DNA of 55,594 nt from a bacterium (lineage in GTDB: Bacteria; UBP6; UBA1177), in assembly GCA_017963125.1 (NCBI GenBank), contig JAGCUA010000029.1:1-55594 (forward strand), given 5' to 3'. Every line of letters begins with the position of its first letter. Position 1 is the stretch's first letter. A model generated the notes under the pieces. The model had not been told where the DNA came from. It did no database searches and saw only the letters and a program-made list of their open reading frames with translations. Below are positions 16,130 to 24,747 of the stretch, one piece after another. The position numbers and the translations under genes were made by a program.

Positions 16130-16395
16130 TAGTCTTCATCTTGACTGCGGATATATCTTGAAATTTTGCGGCGGCGGTGGAAATGCTTTTTCTGCTTGTT
16201 GGCCGCATAACCGAGCTCTATTTTGCCGGCACCGACTTCACGCAGAGCGATGATCGGCGGCTTGTTGCCTTTTGTGTTGGCGATAAGGGGTTCCGCGCCG
16301 TCAAGAAGCTGGCGCGTTCTTTTTGCCGCAAGAATTATAAGTTCCATTCTGTTCGGAACTTTTTCGAGACAATCTTCAACTGTTACTCTTGCCAT
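16129..16395 (-). CDS. rpoZ: DNA-directed RNA polymerase omega subunit
   Basis: The 88-residue protein matches omega: [19 protein letters not shown] at the start, then [10 protein letters not shown], and [18 protein letters not shown]. Omega binds the C-terminal part of beta-prime and helps assemble core polymerase; in proteobacteria it forms part of a ppGpp site. The tail is basic ([11 protein letters not shown]). AAGGAG 7 bases before ATG 16395 marks the start; a longer upstream frame is not supported. It is 73 bases downstream of purM on the same strand. Elsewhere rpoZ often neighbours gmk or spoT, so the purM linkage is less usual. Confidence 0.88.
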   Translation of the reverse strand: MARVTVEDCLEKVPNRMELIILAAKRTRQLLDGAEPLIANTKGNKPPIIALREVGAGKIELGYAANKQKKHFHRRRKISRYIRSQDED

Positions 16396-16468
16396 GAATT
16401 TCTCCTTCAAACAAAAAAATCCGCGATAGTATAGTGATATTTTTCTGAAAATCAATTTTTCGGAATAT

Positions 16469-17500
16469 TTACGCGAAATAACTCTTCGAAATTTCGACTC
16501 TTTCGGCCTTGTCGGTCTTAACGATCCTGCCGACAACATAGCGGTCTGAGTTTTCAAGCAGCGCAGGGACCTGTTCCTTCGGTACTATCAGCATGAAGCC
16601 GGTTCCGCAGTTGAAAGTCGTGAACATTTCGCGCTCGCTGAGATCCGCGCATTTTCTGAGCCATTTGAAAACGGGAAGCACTTTGAAATCGCCGTCGATA
16701 AGAGCGCCGAGACCTTCCGGAATGACTCTCGGGATATTTTCGTAAAATCCGCCGCCCGTGATGTGGACCATGCCGCGGATGTCGAATTTTTTAAGCAGTT
16801 CGAGAACTTCTTTGACGTAGATCCTTGTCGGTTTGAGGAATTCTTCCGCAACCGTGCAGCCGAGTTCTTCGATTTTATCGTTGACTTTGAGCCCCATTTT
16901 TTCAAGGACGATCTTTCTTACGAGCGAATATCCGTTCGAGTGGACGCCTGTCGAAGGAATTCCGACAATAACGTCGCCTTCCTTGATTTTCGAGCCGTCG
17001 ATTATCCTGCTTTTGTCAACTACACCGACATTGAAACCGGCGAGATCGTATTCACCTTCCGCATAAAATCCCGGCATTTCGGCAGTTTCTCCGCCGACAA
17101 GAGCGCATCCCGCCTGACGGCAGCCTTCCGCGATACCGGTAACAACTTCCGCGCCGACTTCGCTTCTCAGTTTGCCCGTTGCAAAATAGTCGAGGAAAAA
17201 GAGCGGTTCCGCGCCGCCGACAATGACGTCGTTTACGCACATCGCGACGAGGTCAATGCCGATCGTATCGTGTTTGTCGGCAAGAAAAGCGAACTTGAGT
17301 TTCGTTCCGACGCCGTCTGTTCCGCTGACTAAAACAGGTTCCCTGATCCCTTCAGGAATCGAAACGAGCGACGAAAATCCGCCGATAGCGGCAAGAACTT
17401 CGGGACGCATGGTTTTTTTGACGATAGGTTTGATCTTGTCGACCATCGCCGCACCTTCGGCAATATCGACACCGGCATTTTTGTAATTGATTTCGGACAT
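16469..17500 (-). CDS. purM: Phosphoribosylformylglycinamidine cyclo-ligase (AIR synthetase)
   Basis: PurM makes 5-aminoimidazole ribonucleotide from FGAM and ATP in de novo purine synthesis. The 343-residue protein has [15 protein letters not shown] near the N-terminus, the substrate/ATP loop [34 protein letters not shown] and [11 protein letters not shown], all characteristic of the family. Length is normal. GGAG 6 bases before ATG 17500 fixes the start. A promoter lies at 17529-17556; no other pur gene is in the window. Confidence 0.95.
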   Translation of the reverse strand: MSEINYKNAGVDIAEGAAMVDKIKPIVKKTMRPEVLAAIGGFSSLVSIPEGIREPVLVSGTDGVGTKLKFAFLADKHDTIGIDLVAMCVNDVIVGGAEPLFFLDYFATGKLRSEVGAEVVTGIAEGCRQAGCALVGGETAEMPGFYAEGEYDLAGFNVGVVDKSRIIDGSKIKEGDVIVGIPSTGVHSNGYSLVRKIVLEKMGLKVNDKIEELGCTVAEEFLKPTRIYVKEVLELLKKFDIRGMVHITGGGFYENIPRVIPEGLGALIDGDFKVLPVFKWLRKCADLSEREMFTTFNCGTGFMLIVPKEQVPALLENSDRYVVGRIVKTDKAERVEISKSYFA

Positions 17501-17528
17501 CTCTTTCTCCAAATAAAAAATCCGGCGG

Positions 17529-17556
17529 AATATATAAAACCGCGCGCATTTTGCAA
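17529..17556 (-). promoter_or_regulatory. Promoter for purM
   Basis: On the minus strand TTGCAA (17556-17551), a 16-base spacer and TATATT (17534-17529), about 29 bases before the purM ATG. I did not see a convincing purine riboswitch or PurR box. Confidence 0.65.
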
Positions 17557-17594
17557 ACTTTATGCGGCACTATTTGAAAAAAAGTTCGTTATTT

Positions 17595-19652
17595 TTACGG
17601 AAGCTTGAATACTTCGTAAAAATATATCCTCTTCTCTTTTCTTTCGTATTCGCTGTTCGGATATTCCTTTCTGGCGGAAACAGGATAGCCGTCTTCATCG
17701 TATTCTATTTCCATATCGTACCGCTGCGCACCTTTTTTATTGTATTTCTCGCCCACAAGTTTGCCTTTCTCATCGTATTTGTAAACCGTGCTTCCCCATT
17801 TATGCCATGTTTTTTCCCTTATATCCGAATCTCCGCGGTATTCGTAAATATGTCCGTTGTCAGCAACGACTCTGCCGAGCGAATCGTACTCAGTATATTG
17901 GACTGACATGGATCCTATATCCGGATTTTCTTCATTCCAGCTGCTTGCAGAGCGTATTTCGATGAGCCTGTCCTTATCATCGTAAATATAGATCTCTATT
18001 CTCTTTTTAGAAGTAGTTTCCGGAGCAGTTTCATCATAATAATTTCTTTGGATCGTATACGCCCTTGTTTCTTTCAACTTTCCGGTCGCAGTATATTTGT
18101 AATAAGTGACATCCGACTGTTTCAACCATATCGTCTCCCATGTTTCAAAATCAATCCAGCCATCAACAGGATCAGCATAATCTTTGCGTTCTTCGGTTAC
18201 ACGCCCGAGACCGTCATGTTCGTATGTATAGGAATAGGATTTGCACTTTTCTTCATTATTGCAGACAGTTTCTTTCTTTATCTCACTGCTGTTGTCATAG
18301 AAAGTCCTTTTTGACCTCTCATACACATCTCCGGAATAATCGATCTTATTATATCCGGTCTCGCGCCCTTTCTCGTCGTAGATCCTTTCCTCAGCTTTTG
18401 GATTATGATAATCCCAATCACAAGTTGACCTGGAACCGTCATCGTCGAAAGTTGTGACTTCCCGCTTCAGGGAGCCGTCGGAATAGTATTCCCTTTCCTC
18501 GTCGATACTCACCAGATTTCTTTCGTCCGGACTTGTCGTTATCCTGACAAGACGATTGTTCTTATCATAAAAATATTCCTTCTCATATTTCCGCTTGTGC
18601 CAGGACCATGCAGCGTTATCGCAATTCATGTAGTATTCGTAAAGATCGTGACGGCTTTTAAGCAGAAGTCCGTCTGAATAGTCGTATGTTATCCTTTTTT
18701 TCGCCGTCATATCGATAGCTGTCATATAATAGGGAATAAAATCTCCGTAATAGTAAACTGCGGCATCATTGCCGTTTTCATCGAACTCTTTGTAAATAAA
18801 ATGACGTTGTTTTTCGGCGACATTTCCTTTTTCGTCATAAGAATAATTGATTTTTTCATGCATCTCGAGACCAGCTGAGATAGTGTCTCCGTTGATGTTA
18901 ATGCTCTCTGCAACTGCATAGTCTTCCGAAAGATATTCCGCATCCTCTTCGGAAGAATCGCGGAAAAAGGGGACTGCTTTTGCGATTGCACTCCTTCTTG
19001 TTTTCTGCTTTATCCTGCCGTCTTTATCGTAGAGGTAGCTGACGCATCCCGTTTCTCTTCCTTCTTCCAATTTTCCGACACACATTTTTTTGATTGTTCC
19101 GTCATCGTTGAATTCATAGGAAAAACGCTGACATTTTTCCATTATTTCACCGTTTTTGCTCCGTTTGCAGATTTGTTTCACATTTCCTTTATCGTCGTAT
19201 TTGTAGGATCTGCCCAGATGTTTGCCGACCTTGCCGTTAGGATAGAGGTAATATTTACTCTCAAATTTGATGCGGCAGTTGTTATCGTACCAGCGGTCTA
19301 TATAGTACTCATAGCTGTTTGCACTGTAATCATATTCATCGACCGAGACCGTTTCGTGGACAAGCAGTTTTTTTCCGAAACACTCCTGAATCAGAGAAAA
19401 ATCGTCAATCTCATCTTCCTCTTCATCATCCGTTTCTTCATCAATGTCTTCAAGGCTCTCTTCATCTGATTTTTCTTCTTCGTCCGGAACGATATCATTA
19501 TCCCCGGAGACATCATTTTCCGGATCGGCAGTTTCAATGTCACCGTCCGGAAAAACATCAGAATCACTGGCTGTTTCCTTTTTCAGACCGCCGCATCCGG
19601 CAAGAAGAAACGAAATTGAAAGAATCACGCAAACTGCAAAAATTTTCTTCAT
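17595..19652 (-). CDS. Lipoprotein with YD/RHS-like repeats
   Basis: The 685-residue protein begins with a lipoprotein signal peptide (LLAGC, Cys20) and an acidic Ser/Asp/Glu linker (about residues 25-90). Most of the rest is a run of YD-type repeats: YKYDDKGNVKQ, YDEKGNVAEK, YDKNNRLVRIT, YDEKGRETGYNK, YTYEHDGLGRV, YIYDDKDRLIEI and YTEYDSLGRVV. These are the units that build RHS/Tc-toxin beta-spiral shells. There is no RHS core-closing motif, no DPxG cleavage site and no C-terminal toxin domain; the protein ends shortly after the repeats. It is therefore more likely a surface-exposed repeat lipoprotein than a polymorphic toxin. GGAGG 6 bases before ATG 19652 sets the start. It is divergent from udk. 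Confidence 0.78.
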   Translation of the reverse strand: MKKIFAVCVILSISFLLAGCGGLKKETASDSDVFPDGDIETADPENDVSGDNDIVPDEEEKSDEESLEDIDEETDDEEEDEIDDFSLIQECFGKKLLVHETVSVDEYDYSANSYEYYIDRWYDNNCRIKFESKYYLYPNGKVGKHLGRSYKYDDKGNVKQICKRSKNGEIMEKCQRFSYEFNDDGTIKKMCVGKLEEGRETGCVSYLYDKDGRIKQKTRRSAIAKAVPFFRDSSEEDAEYLSEDYAVAESININGDTISAGLEMHEKINYSYDEKGNVAEKQRHFIYKEFDENGNDAAVYYYGDFIPYYMTAIDMTAKKRITYDYSDGLLLKSRHDLYEYYMNCDNAAWSWHKRKYEKEYFYDKNNRLVRITTSPDERNLVSIDEEREYYSDGSLKREVTTFDDDGSRSTCDWDYHNPKAEERIYDEKGRETGYNKIDYSGDVYERSKRTFYDNSSEIKKETVCNNEEKCKSYSYTYEHDGLGRVTEERKDYADPVDGWIDFETWETIWLKQSDVTYYKYTATGKLKETRAYTIQRNYYDETAPETTSKKRIEIYIYDDKDRLIEIRSASSWNEENPDIGSMSVQYTEYDSLGRVVADNGHIYEYRGDSDIREKTWHKWGSTVYKYDEKGKLVGEKYNKKGAQRYDMEIEYDEDGYPVSARKEYPNSEYERKEKRIYFYEVFKLP

Positions 19653-19682
19653 TTTTTCCTCCACGGTTCAAAAAATCCTTTT

Positions 19683-19710
19683 ATTATCAAATTTTTAAAC
19701 AAAAACACAA
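19683..19710 (-). promoter_or_regulatory. Candidate promoter for the YD-repeat lipoprotein
   Basis: On the minus strand TTGTGT (19710-19705), a 16-base spacer and GATAAT (19688-19683), about 30 bases before the ATG. Confidence 0.5.
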
Positions 19711-19733
19711 GTTTTCTGCAACGGCAAAAAATA

Positions 19734-19761
19734 TTGAAAAACTTTCTCCTTCCCGTATATT
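19734..19761 (+). promoter_or_regulatory. Promoter for udk-nth
   Basis: TTGAAA (19734-19739), a 16-base spacer and TATATT (19756-19761), with the start expected about 20 bases before the udk ATG. Confidence 0.65.
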
Positions 19762-19788
19762 AGTGCGTCATTTTTGAGGGAGGAGGAT

Positions 19789-20427
19789 ATGCCGCTTTTT
19801 ATCGGGATCGCAGGAGGATCCGGTTCAGGAAAAACAACTGTTGCCAAAAACATCAAACAGGCTTTCTCGAACGACGAGAGGGTCGTGATCATCGAAATGG
19901 ACAGCTATTACAAGGATCTGTCGGGAAAAACACTTGCTGAGCGCGAGAAAAACAACTACGACATTCCCGACGCGATCGACTTTCCGCTTCTGCAGCAGCA
20001 GCTGAACGATCTGAAGGCAAACAAGCCTATAAACAAGCCGATTTACGACTTCGTGACACATTCACGCAAGCAGGAAACCGAGCTCATCGAGCCTGCCGAC
20101 ATCGTTGTTCTCGAAGGGATCATGACATTCCACGATGAAAAAGTGCGCGATATGCTCGACATCAAAATTTTCGTGGACACAGACGCAGATATCCGTCTCA
20201 TGCGGAGGATCAGGCGCGATATGGAGCAGCGCGGACGTTCGTTTGATGAAATAAGAGAGCGCTATTTCACGATGGTACGCCCGGCTTACCGCGATTTTGT
20301 CAAGCCGACGATGCGCTTTGCCGACCTCGTCATTCCTGAAGGCGGACAGAATTCAGTCGCGATCGACATCATCGTTTCAAAGATCTCACACTGGCTCTTA
20401 GATAAGGAAAGATCACTCAAAAAATGA
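19789..20427 (+). CDS. udk: Uridine kinase
   Basis: Uridine kinase phosphorylates uridine and cytidine in pyrimidine salvage. The 212-residue product has the Walker A loop GGSGSGKTT at residues 9-17, MDSYYKDL at about 41-48, the substrate loop YDIPDAIDFPLL, and IVVLEGIMTFHDE followed by IFVDTDADIRLMRRIRRD, all standard for Udk. The length is typical. GGAGGA 2-7 bases before ATG 19789 decides the start; the upstream in-frame ATG at 19774 would leave no ribosome-binding site. The TGA overlaps the nth ATG (ATGA), so the two genes form an operon. Confidence 0.94.
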   Translation: MPLFIGIAGGSGSGKTTVAKNIKQAFSNDERVVIIEMDSYYKDLSGKTLAEREKNNYDIPDAIDFPLLQQQLNDLKANKPINKPIYDFVTHSRKQETELIEPADIVVLEGIMTFHDEKVRDMLDIKIFVDTDADIRLMRRIRRDMEQRGRSFDEIRERYFTMVRPAYRDFVKPTMRFADLVIPEGGQNSVAIDIIVSKISHWLLDKERSLKK

Positions 20428-21074
20428 AAAATCAGACAGTTATACCGGTCGACAAGGCTTTCGCCGCGCTGAGAAAGTGGGTAAAAGAGCTTGATTACGC
20501 TCCAGTCATCGATTTAATGGCGGCAGGACACGATTCACCGTGGAAACTTCTCGCTTCGACAATGCTTTCGGCACGAACCAAGGATGCAGTGACGACAAAA
20601 GCGTCGAGATCGCTTTTTGCCAAAGCCGATACACCCGAAAAAACGGCGAAACTTTCAGTCGAAGAGCTTGCGGAACTCATTTATCCCGTCGGTTTTTACA
20701 AAACGAAAGCGGAAAACCTCAAAAAACTTGCCCAGGACATCGTTGAAAGATTTGGCGGAAATGTTCCCGAAACTCTGGAAGAACTCACGACCCTCCCGGG
20801 AGTCGGTGTAAAGACTGCATCGCTCGTTCTCATCAAGGCTTTCGACAAATACGAGATCTGCGTCGACACGCACGTTCACCGCATTTCGAACATGTGGGGA
20901 CTCGTCGAGACTAAAACTCCAGAAGAAACAAGAATCGAACTCAAAAAAACTCTCCCGAAAAAATACTGGAAAGAGATCAATCAGGAACTTGTCACGCTGG
21001 GCCAGACAGTCTGCCGCCCTACCAAGCACGAATGCGAAAAATGCCCCGTGAAAGGGCTGTGCCCTGCTGAATAA
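20424..21074 (+). CDS. nth: Endonuclease III
   Basis: Endonuclease III is a bifunctional DNA glycosylase/AP lyase for oxidised pyrimidines in base-excision repair. The 216-residue protein has the helix-hairpin-helix LPGVGVKTA (124-132) with catalytic Lys130, Asp148 in VDTHVHRISN, and the C-terminal 4Fe-4S cluster with Cys197, Cys204, Cys207 and Cys213 (C-x6-C-x2-C-x5-C). All key residues are present. It overlaps udk by 4 bases and shares its promoter. A G/C-rich inverted-repeat element follows the stop. Confidence 0.94.
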   Translation: MKNQTVIPVDKAFAALRKWVKELDYAPVIDLMAAGHDSPWKLLASTMLSARTKDAVTTKASRSLFAKADTPEKTAKLSVEELAELIYPVGFYKTKAENLKKLAQDIVERFGGNVPETLEELTTLPGVGVKTASLVLIKAFDKYEICVDTHVHRISNMWGLVETKTPEETRIELKKTLPKKYWKEINQELVTLGQTVCRPTKHECEKCPVKGLCPAE

Positions 21075-21081
21075 TTCTTTT

Positions 21082-21144
21082 GCCGCCGCCTGTCATCGTT
21101 ACGACGAAACGACGTTACGACGTTACGACAAATTTTGCGGCGGC
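21082..21144. repeat. G/C-rich inverted-repeat element A with ACGACG/TTACGACG core
   Basis: GCCGCCGC (21082-21089) and GCGGCGGC (21137-21144) flank a 37-base core (21092-21128) built of ACGACGTT-type short repeats. A second element at 53220-53272 has a core about 29/37 identical and its own inverted flanks. The right arm covers the last codons and stop of the minus-strand gene at 21123. It may act as a bidirectional transcript end, but there is no T tract. Confidence 0.7.
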
Positions 21145-22100
21145 GCGTCGACACGAAGATTCTTCACCCAGATCCAGATGAAACCGATGATAGTTGTCGG
21201 AACGATCTGAGCTGCGTGCAGAATCACTGCGACCGCCATCCTCTGTTCGTAGGGAACGTTAAAAGATTCAAGGGCAAAAACTATCGCCCCCTGGAAAACG
21301 CCGAGTCCCGCTGGTGTCGGAGCTGCAAGCATCCCGAGATTCGCGGCGCAGAGCATGACGAGACAGCCGACAAACGGGATCTTGACTCCGAAAGCAGCCG
21401 AGATCAGAAGATAGACCGCGAGTTCAAAAGCCCAGACGCACATGCTGAGAACAAATGTTGCGACGATTTTTTTCCATGAGTCAAGCGAAGCCGCACCTTT
21501 CAGGAATTTTTCTGAAAAATCGAAGAAAACAGAGAGGATTTTCGGCGATTTTCTTCTTAAAAACACAACAAATTCAAGTGGTTTTGACGAGAAAGCAGCC
21601 GCCAGCGCGAACACGAACAGAATCGCGAAAAGAAGCGAGGCGACCAGCGCAATAATTTTCATGTTGTCCTGAAACGGATAGAAAAAAAGGGTCGCCGAAA
21701 GAATCAAAGCGATAGTAAGTCCGTCAAAAACACGCTCGACAAAAACCGAGGCAAAAGCCGACGGGATGCTGATTTTGAATATTTTTCCGGCAATCGCGGC
21801 GCGGACGATTTCGCCTATTCGGACTGGCAGAACATTGTTCACCGCATAACCCGCGACAATCACGGGGGCAAGCTCCGGAACCTTAAAATTTCCGATATGT
21901 CTGAGAAGCACTTTCCAGCGCAGAGCACGAACCGCAAACGAAGAAAGATAAACCAAAACACCGCATAAAATCAGGAGTTTGTTGCCTTCAGACAGATATT
22001 TTCTGAAAAGTTCGAAATCAAGTTTTCTGAAAAGAAGAAAAAAAAGAACTGCGACAATAATGAAACTTATTGCGATTTTTAGATTTTTTTTGAGAGCCAT
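21123..22100 (-). CDS. Flippase-like/lysylphosphatidylglycerol synthase TM-region family protein (UPF0104)
   Basis: The 325-residue protein has about eight hydrophobic helices and the conserved elements of the LPG_synthase_TM/AglD family: ALRWKVLLRHIG near residue 60, GYAVNNVLPVRIGEIVRAAI near residue 84, FVERVFDGLTIAL, and APTPAGLGVFQGAIV near the C-terminus. The family includes the membrane half of MprF; here there is no aminoacyl-transferase domain, so lipid flipping or an unknown membrane role is more likely. It starts 6 bases after the amylase stop on the same strand with only a weak ribosome-binding site, which suggests coupling. The last residues are encoded inside the G/C-rich repeat element. 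Confidence 0.85.
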   Translation of the reverse strand: MALKKNLKIAISFIIVAVLFFLLFRKLDFELFRKYLSEGNKLLILCGVLVYLSSFAVRALRWKVLLRHIGNFKVPELAPVIVAGYAVNNVLPVRIGEIVRAAIAGKIFKISIPSAFASVFVERVFDGLTIALILSATLFFYPFQDNMKIIALVASLLFAILFVFALAAAFSSKPLEFVVFLRRKSPKILSVFFDFSEKFLKGAASLDSWKKIVATFVLSMCVWAFELAVYLLISAAFGVKIPFVGCLVMLCAANLGMLAAPTPAGLGVFQGAIVFALESFNVPYEQRMAVAVILHAAQIVPTTIIGFIWIWVKNLRVDAPPQNLS

Positions 22101-22106
22101 AACCGA

Positions 22107-24077
22107 CTATTTTACAGCAAGAACCGCCGCCGTCTGTGCGGGAAGTTCGATTTCAAGCGTTCCGTCGCCCGAAACGGTGTAACTTTTTCCGTCAGAGCCT
22201 GGGAAAACGTTGACAAGATTCGTTCCTGCCGCGAAATTCGTTTTCATCGCGCTTCCTTCAAATGAAGTACGGGACGCGTGTTCCTTATTCGTGTTGATGA
22301 CGACAAGCATCCTTTCGTTTTTGTAGACTCTTTCGAAAGCAAGTATCCCGGCATCGCTCTCTTCACCGACATGGTCAGTCGACCAGACGATATTCAAATC
22401 GCCGCGTCTGAGCGGAGCATACTTTGCACGCAGAGCCGCCATCTTCGAAATGTGGGTGAAAGTCTCGTTTTCGGTGTCATATCCGCTTGTCCAGAGCGCT
22501 TCACGGTTTGCCGGATCGTTTCCGCCGCTGAAATTCTGCTCTGTTCCGTAGTATATGCAGGGGATCCCGTCCATCGTGAACATGAGCGAAAGAGCGTTTT
22601 TGAGTGCTTTTTTATCGGGTTGTTCATAGAGGAAACGCGGCAGATCGTGGTTGTCCATGAAGTTTACCATGATCCTCTGCGGACTGAGGACGTTTCCGTC
22701 GGCGTCTTTCACACCTGAAACCGTACCGTAACGCGGCGATTCGCCATCTCTGAGAGCAGATCCGTCGCGGTGTTTGTTCCACCTTTCGTTGAAAAGCCCT
22801 TCGAAATTCTTCGTTGCGTTACCCCACTTGAAAATAGAATCAAACACCTGAAATTTCTGCGAAAAATAGAAAACAGAATCCATCTCGTCATTCTGCGTGA
22901 AGCTGCCGAGAAGGACATCGTCACCGTCAAAAGCCTCTCCGAAAATGAAGAAGTTCTCTTTGCCGATACTTTTCGCGTAGTTTCTCATCGCCGGAGTGAA
23001 GACCTGCCAGAATTCGTGCTCGACATGCTTGATCGTATCGACACGGAAACCGTCGATATCAAGCGCGCCGATCCAGTACTGGAACACTGAAATAAGTGCG
23101 TTCTGAACATCGGATCTTGTGGTGTCAAGGTCTTTGAGACCGCCTGGGAAATCGCCTTTTACGACCTGATAGCGGCTGTCCCATGTAACAGTTCGTCCCA
23201 TTCTGTTGTACCAGTCGTCGTTGTGGAACTCAGCCGGTTCGGGCGGAACGCGGTTGATTTCAGGCATATAGACCCATTTTATCGGCGCGACACCCGACTC
23301 TCCGGCATCGGAGAAGGAACGGATCTTGCGCGGATCGAAATCCGGATCCCATTCGCTGTAGCGGACAATTCCCATTTTCTGCGGATACTCCTCGTTTTTG
23401 CATCTCCAGACGCAGTTGGCATAGCAGTCATTGCCTTCGGGAAGCCACGAAATGCTTTCGCGTGAATATTCCTGAGAGCAGATCTGATTTTTGACAGCTT
23501 CGTCTTCAACTCCCGTAATGTGACCGCAGTAAGCGTCGCATGTCATGTCGCTGCCCATGACCATCTCGTCGGGCTGATCGTTCTTGTTCATGTCATAGTA
23601 GAAAAGCTGACCGACGTGGTTCGCAACGATATCGAGAATGACTTTTATGTCGTGTTCATGGAGGACCTGGATCATTTCACGCAGTTTTGCCAAGTCTCCG
23701 AAGTGCGGGTTGACAGCCTTGAAATTCTGCGTCCAGTAGCCGTGATAACCTGCAATACCCGCATCGGAATCGACGTTTTTGACGACCGGACTGATCCAAA
23801 GTGCCGTCACGCCGAGCTTTTTAAGGTAGTCGATGTTGTCGATTATTCCCTGAAAATCGCCGCCGTTCCACGATGTAAGCGATTTTTTGTTGACGTTGTA
23901 GTTGTTGTTCACGTCGCCGTCGGCAAAGCGGTCGGTGATAAGCTGATAGATCACCTCGTCGCGCCAGTCTGTGACATTGTTCGTGATTTCTATCGGCCCT
24001 TCGACTTTGCCCGTGTCGACGCACGAAACCAGAAAAGCCGCAAAAACAAGAGAAAAAACAGTTGTAAATTTATTCAT
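22107..24077 (-). CDS. Secreted alpha-amylase family (GH13) lipoprotein
   Basis: The 656-residue protein has a lipobox signal (AAFLVSC, Cys19) and a GH13 catalytic domain. Region I is DIVANHVGQ. Region II is GFRVDTIKH with the nucleophile Asp347. Region III is FIFGEAFDG with the acid/base Glu381. Region IV is FMDNHDL with the transition-state stabiliser Asp478. A beta-sandwich C-terminal domain follows. It probably hydrolyses alpha-1,4-glucans at the cell surface. An insert rich in Cys (about residues 170-215: DMTCDAYCG, ICSQ, CYANCVWRC) between regions I and II is unusual and may be disulfide-stabilised. The Asp-rich start YQLITDRFADGD matches the calcium-binding amylase opening. GGAGAG before ATG 24077 sets the start. 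Its own promoter is at 24104-24131. Confidence 0.92.
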   Translation of the reverse strand: MNKFTTVFSLVFAAFLVSCVDTGKVEGPIEITNNVTDWRDEVIYQLITDRFADGDVNNNYNVNKKSLTSWNGGDFQGIIDNIDYLKKLGVTALWISPVVKNVDSDAGIAGYHGYWTQNFKAVNPHFGDLAKLREMIQVLHEHDIKVILDIVANHVGQLFYYDMNKNDQPDEMVMGSDMTCDAYCGHITGVEDEAVKNQICSQEYSRESISWLPEGNDCYANCVWRCKNEEYPQKMGIVRYSEWDPDFDPRKIRSFSDAGESGVAPIKWVYMPEINRVPPEPAEFHNDDWYNRMGRTVTWDSRYQVVKGDFPGGLKDLDTTRSDVQNALISVFQYWIGALDIDGFRVDTIKHVEHEFWQVFTPAMRNYAKSIGKENFFIFGEAFDGDDVLLGSFTQNDEMDSVFYFSQKFQVFDSIFKWGNATKNFEGLFNERWNKHRDGSALRDGESPRYGTVSGVKDADGNVLSPQRIMVNFMDNHDLPRFLYEQPDKKALKNALSLMFTMDGIPCIYYGTEQNFSGGNDPANREALWTSGYDTENETFTHISKMAALRAKYAPLRRGDLNIVWSTDHVGEESDAGILAFERVYKNERMLVVINTNKEHASRTSFEGSAMKTNFAAGTNLVNVFPGSDGKSYTVSGDGTLEIELPAQTAAVLAVK

Positions 24078-24103
24078 GAGTCTCTCCAACAAAAAAACGC
24101 GGT

Positions 24104-24131
24104 TTTATAGCAAAATCCCTGAAAATGGCAA
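24104..24131 (-). promoter_or_regulatory. Promoter for the amylase operon
   Basis: On the minus strand TTGCCA (24131-24126), a 16-base spacer and TATAAA (24109-24104), about 27 bases before the ATG. Confidence 0.65.
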
Positions 24132-24222
24132 GAAACTAACGGTTTACAGCAACTTTTTTTGATCCTATCCTTCTTACTATCATTTTTATAAATTCATAGA
24201 ATCGGATTTTCTAATCAATATA

Positions 24223-24747
24223 TTGCGAAAACTTGTCATTGCAATAAAATTATACATTGACATTAAATCTAAAATGTTTATCATATTTATCAGCATCACA
24301 GTTCCGCTTAATGAATTATATTCATTTGATTCGCTGGAACCTGACAATCATGAAAATAACGATGTGAAGAGCCCAGAAGATAAATCTGACCCATTAAATG
24401 ACCCGATAAATTCAGAATCTGACCCGATAAATGACCCAATAAAATTGAATTTTGACCCAATAAATCCAGAGCATGACCCGTTAAATGACCCGATAAATAT
24501 TGGTGGTCAGACAAGTGGTCAGACAGGTGGTCAGAGATTTTCAGAGACAGCCGAAAAAATATTGGATTATATTCGTCAGAACAAATTTATAACAAGATCG
24601 GATTTGAGTGAAAAACTCAAAATAAATCCTTCTGCAGTGCAAAAACATTTGGAAAATTTGAAAAAATCCGGTGTCTTGAAAAGAGTCGGCGGCGATTTCG
24701 GCGGTCATTGGGAAATAATAGACAATAGTAAGTGGAATAATGGATGA
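24223..24747 (+). CDS. Winged-helix protein with tandem repeats, probable C-terminal fragment of an AlbA_2-type regulator
   Basis: The last 65 residues are a winged helix: SETAEKILDYIRQNKFITRS, then DLSEKLKINPSAVQKHLENL and SGVLKRVGGDFGGHWEI. This is the usual C-terminal module of AlbA_2/ATP-binding putative transcriptional regulators, where it often follows Gly-Gln repeats; here GQTSGQTGGQ is present. The remaining upstream part is too short (about 100 residues) and does not contain the AlbA_2 or ATPase domains. Instead there is an Ile-rich start and a run of DPINDPI-type repeats. I think it is a 5'-truncated relic that may still be translated. The start is uncertain: TTG 24223 and ATG 24274 both lack a clear ribosome-binding site. 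Its end overlaps the next gene by 8 bases. Confidence 0.5.
   Translation: MRKLVIAIKLYIDIKSKMFIIFISITVPLNELYSFDSLEPDNHENNDVKSPEDKSDPLNDPINSESDPINDPIKLNFDPINPEHDPLNDPINIGGQTSGQTGGQRFSETAEKILDYIRQNKFITRSDLSEKLKINPSAVQKHLENLKKSGVLKRVGGDFGGHWEIIDNSKWNNG
24387..24535 (+). repeat. Short tandem repeats: TGACCCGATAAA-type and GGTCAGACA-type
   Basis: Units close to TGACCCGATAAA recur about seven times between 24387 and 24500, giving DP(I/L)N units. Three GGTGGTCAGACA-like 12-base units follow at about 24502-24535, giving GGQT units. Both are in frame and multiples of 3, so copy-number change would not shift the frame. Confidence 0.7.

Noticed and set aside
17501..17594. Purine riboswitch before purM
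   Set aside because: The leader is under 30 bases from the predicted start and shows no three-stem aptamer.
21075..21144. Intrinsic terminator after nth
   Set aside because: The paired arms are about 50 bases apart and no T tract follows, so it is recorded as a repeat element instead.
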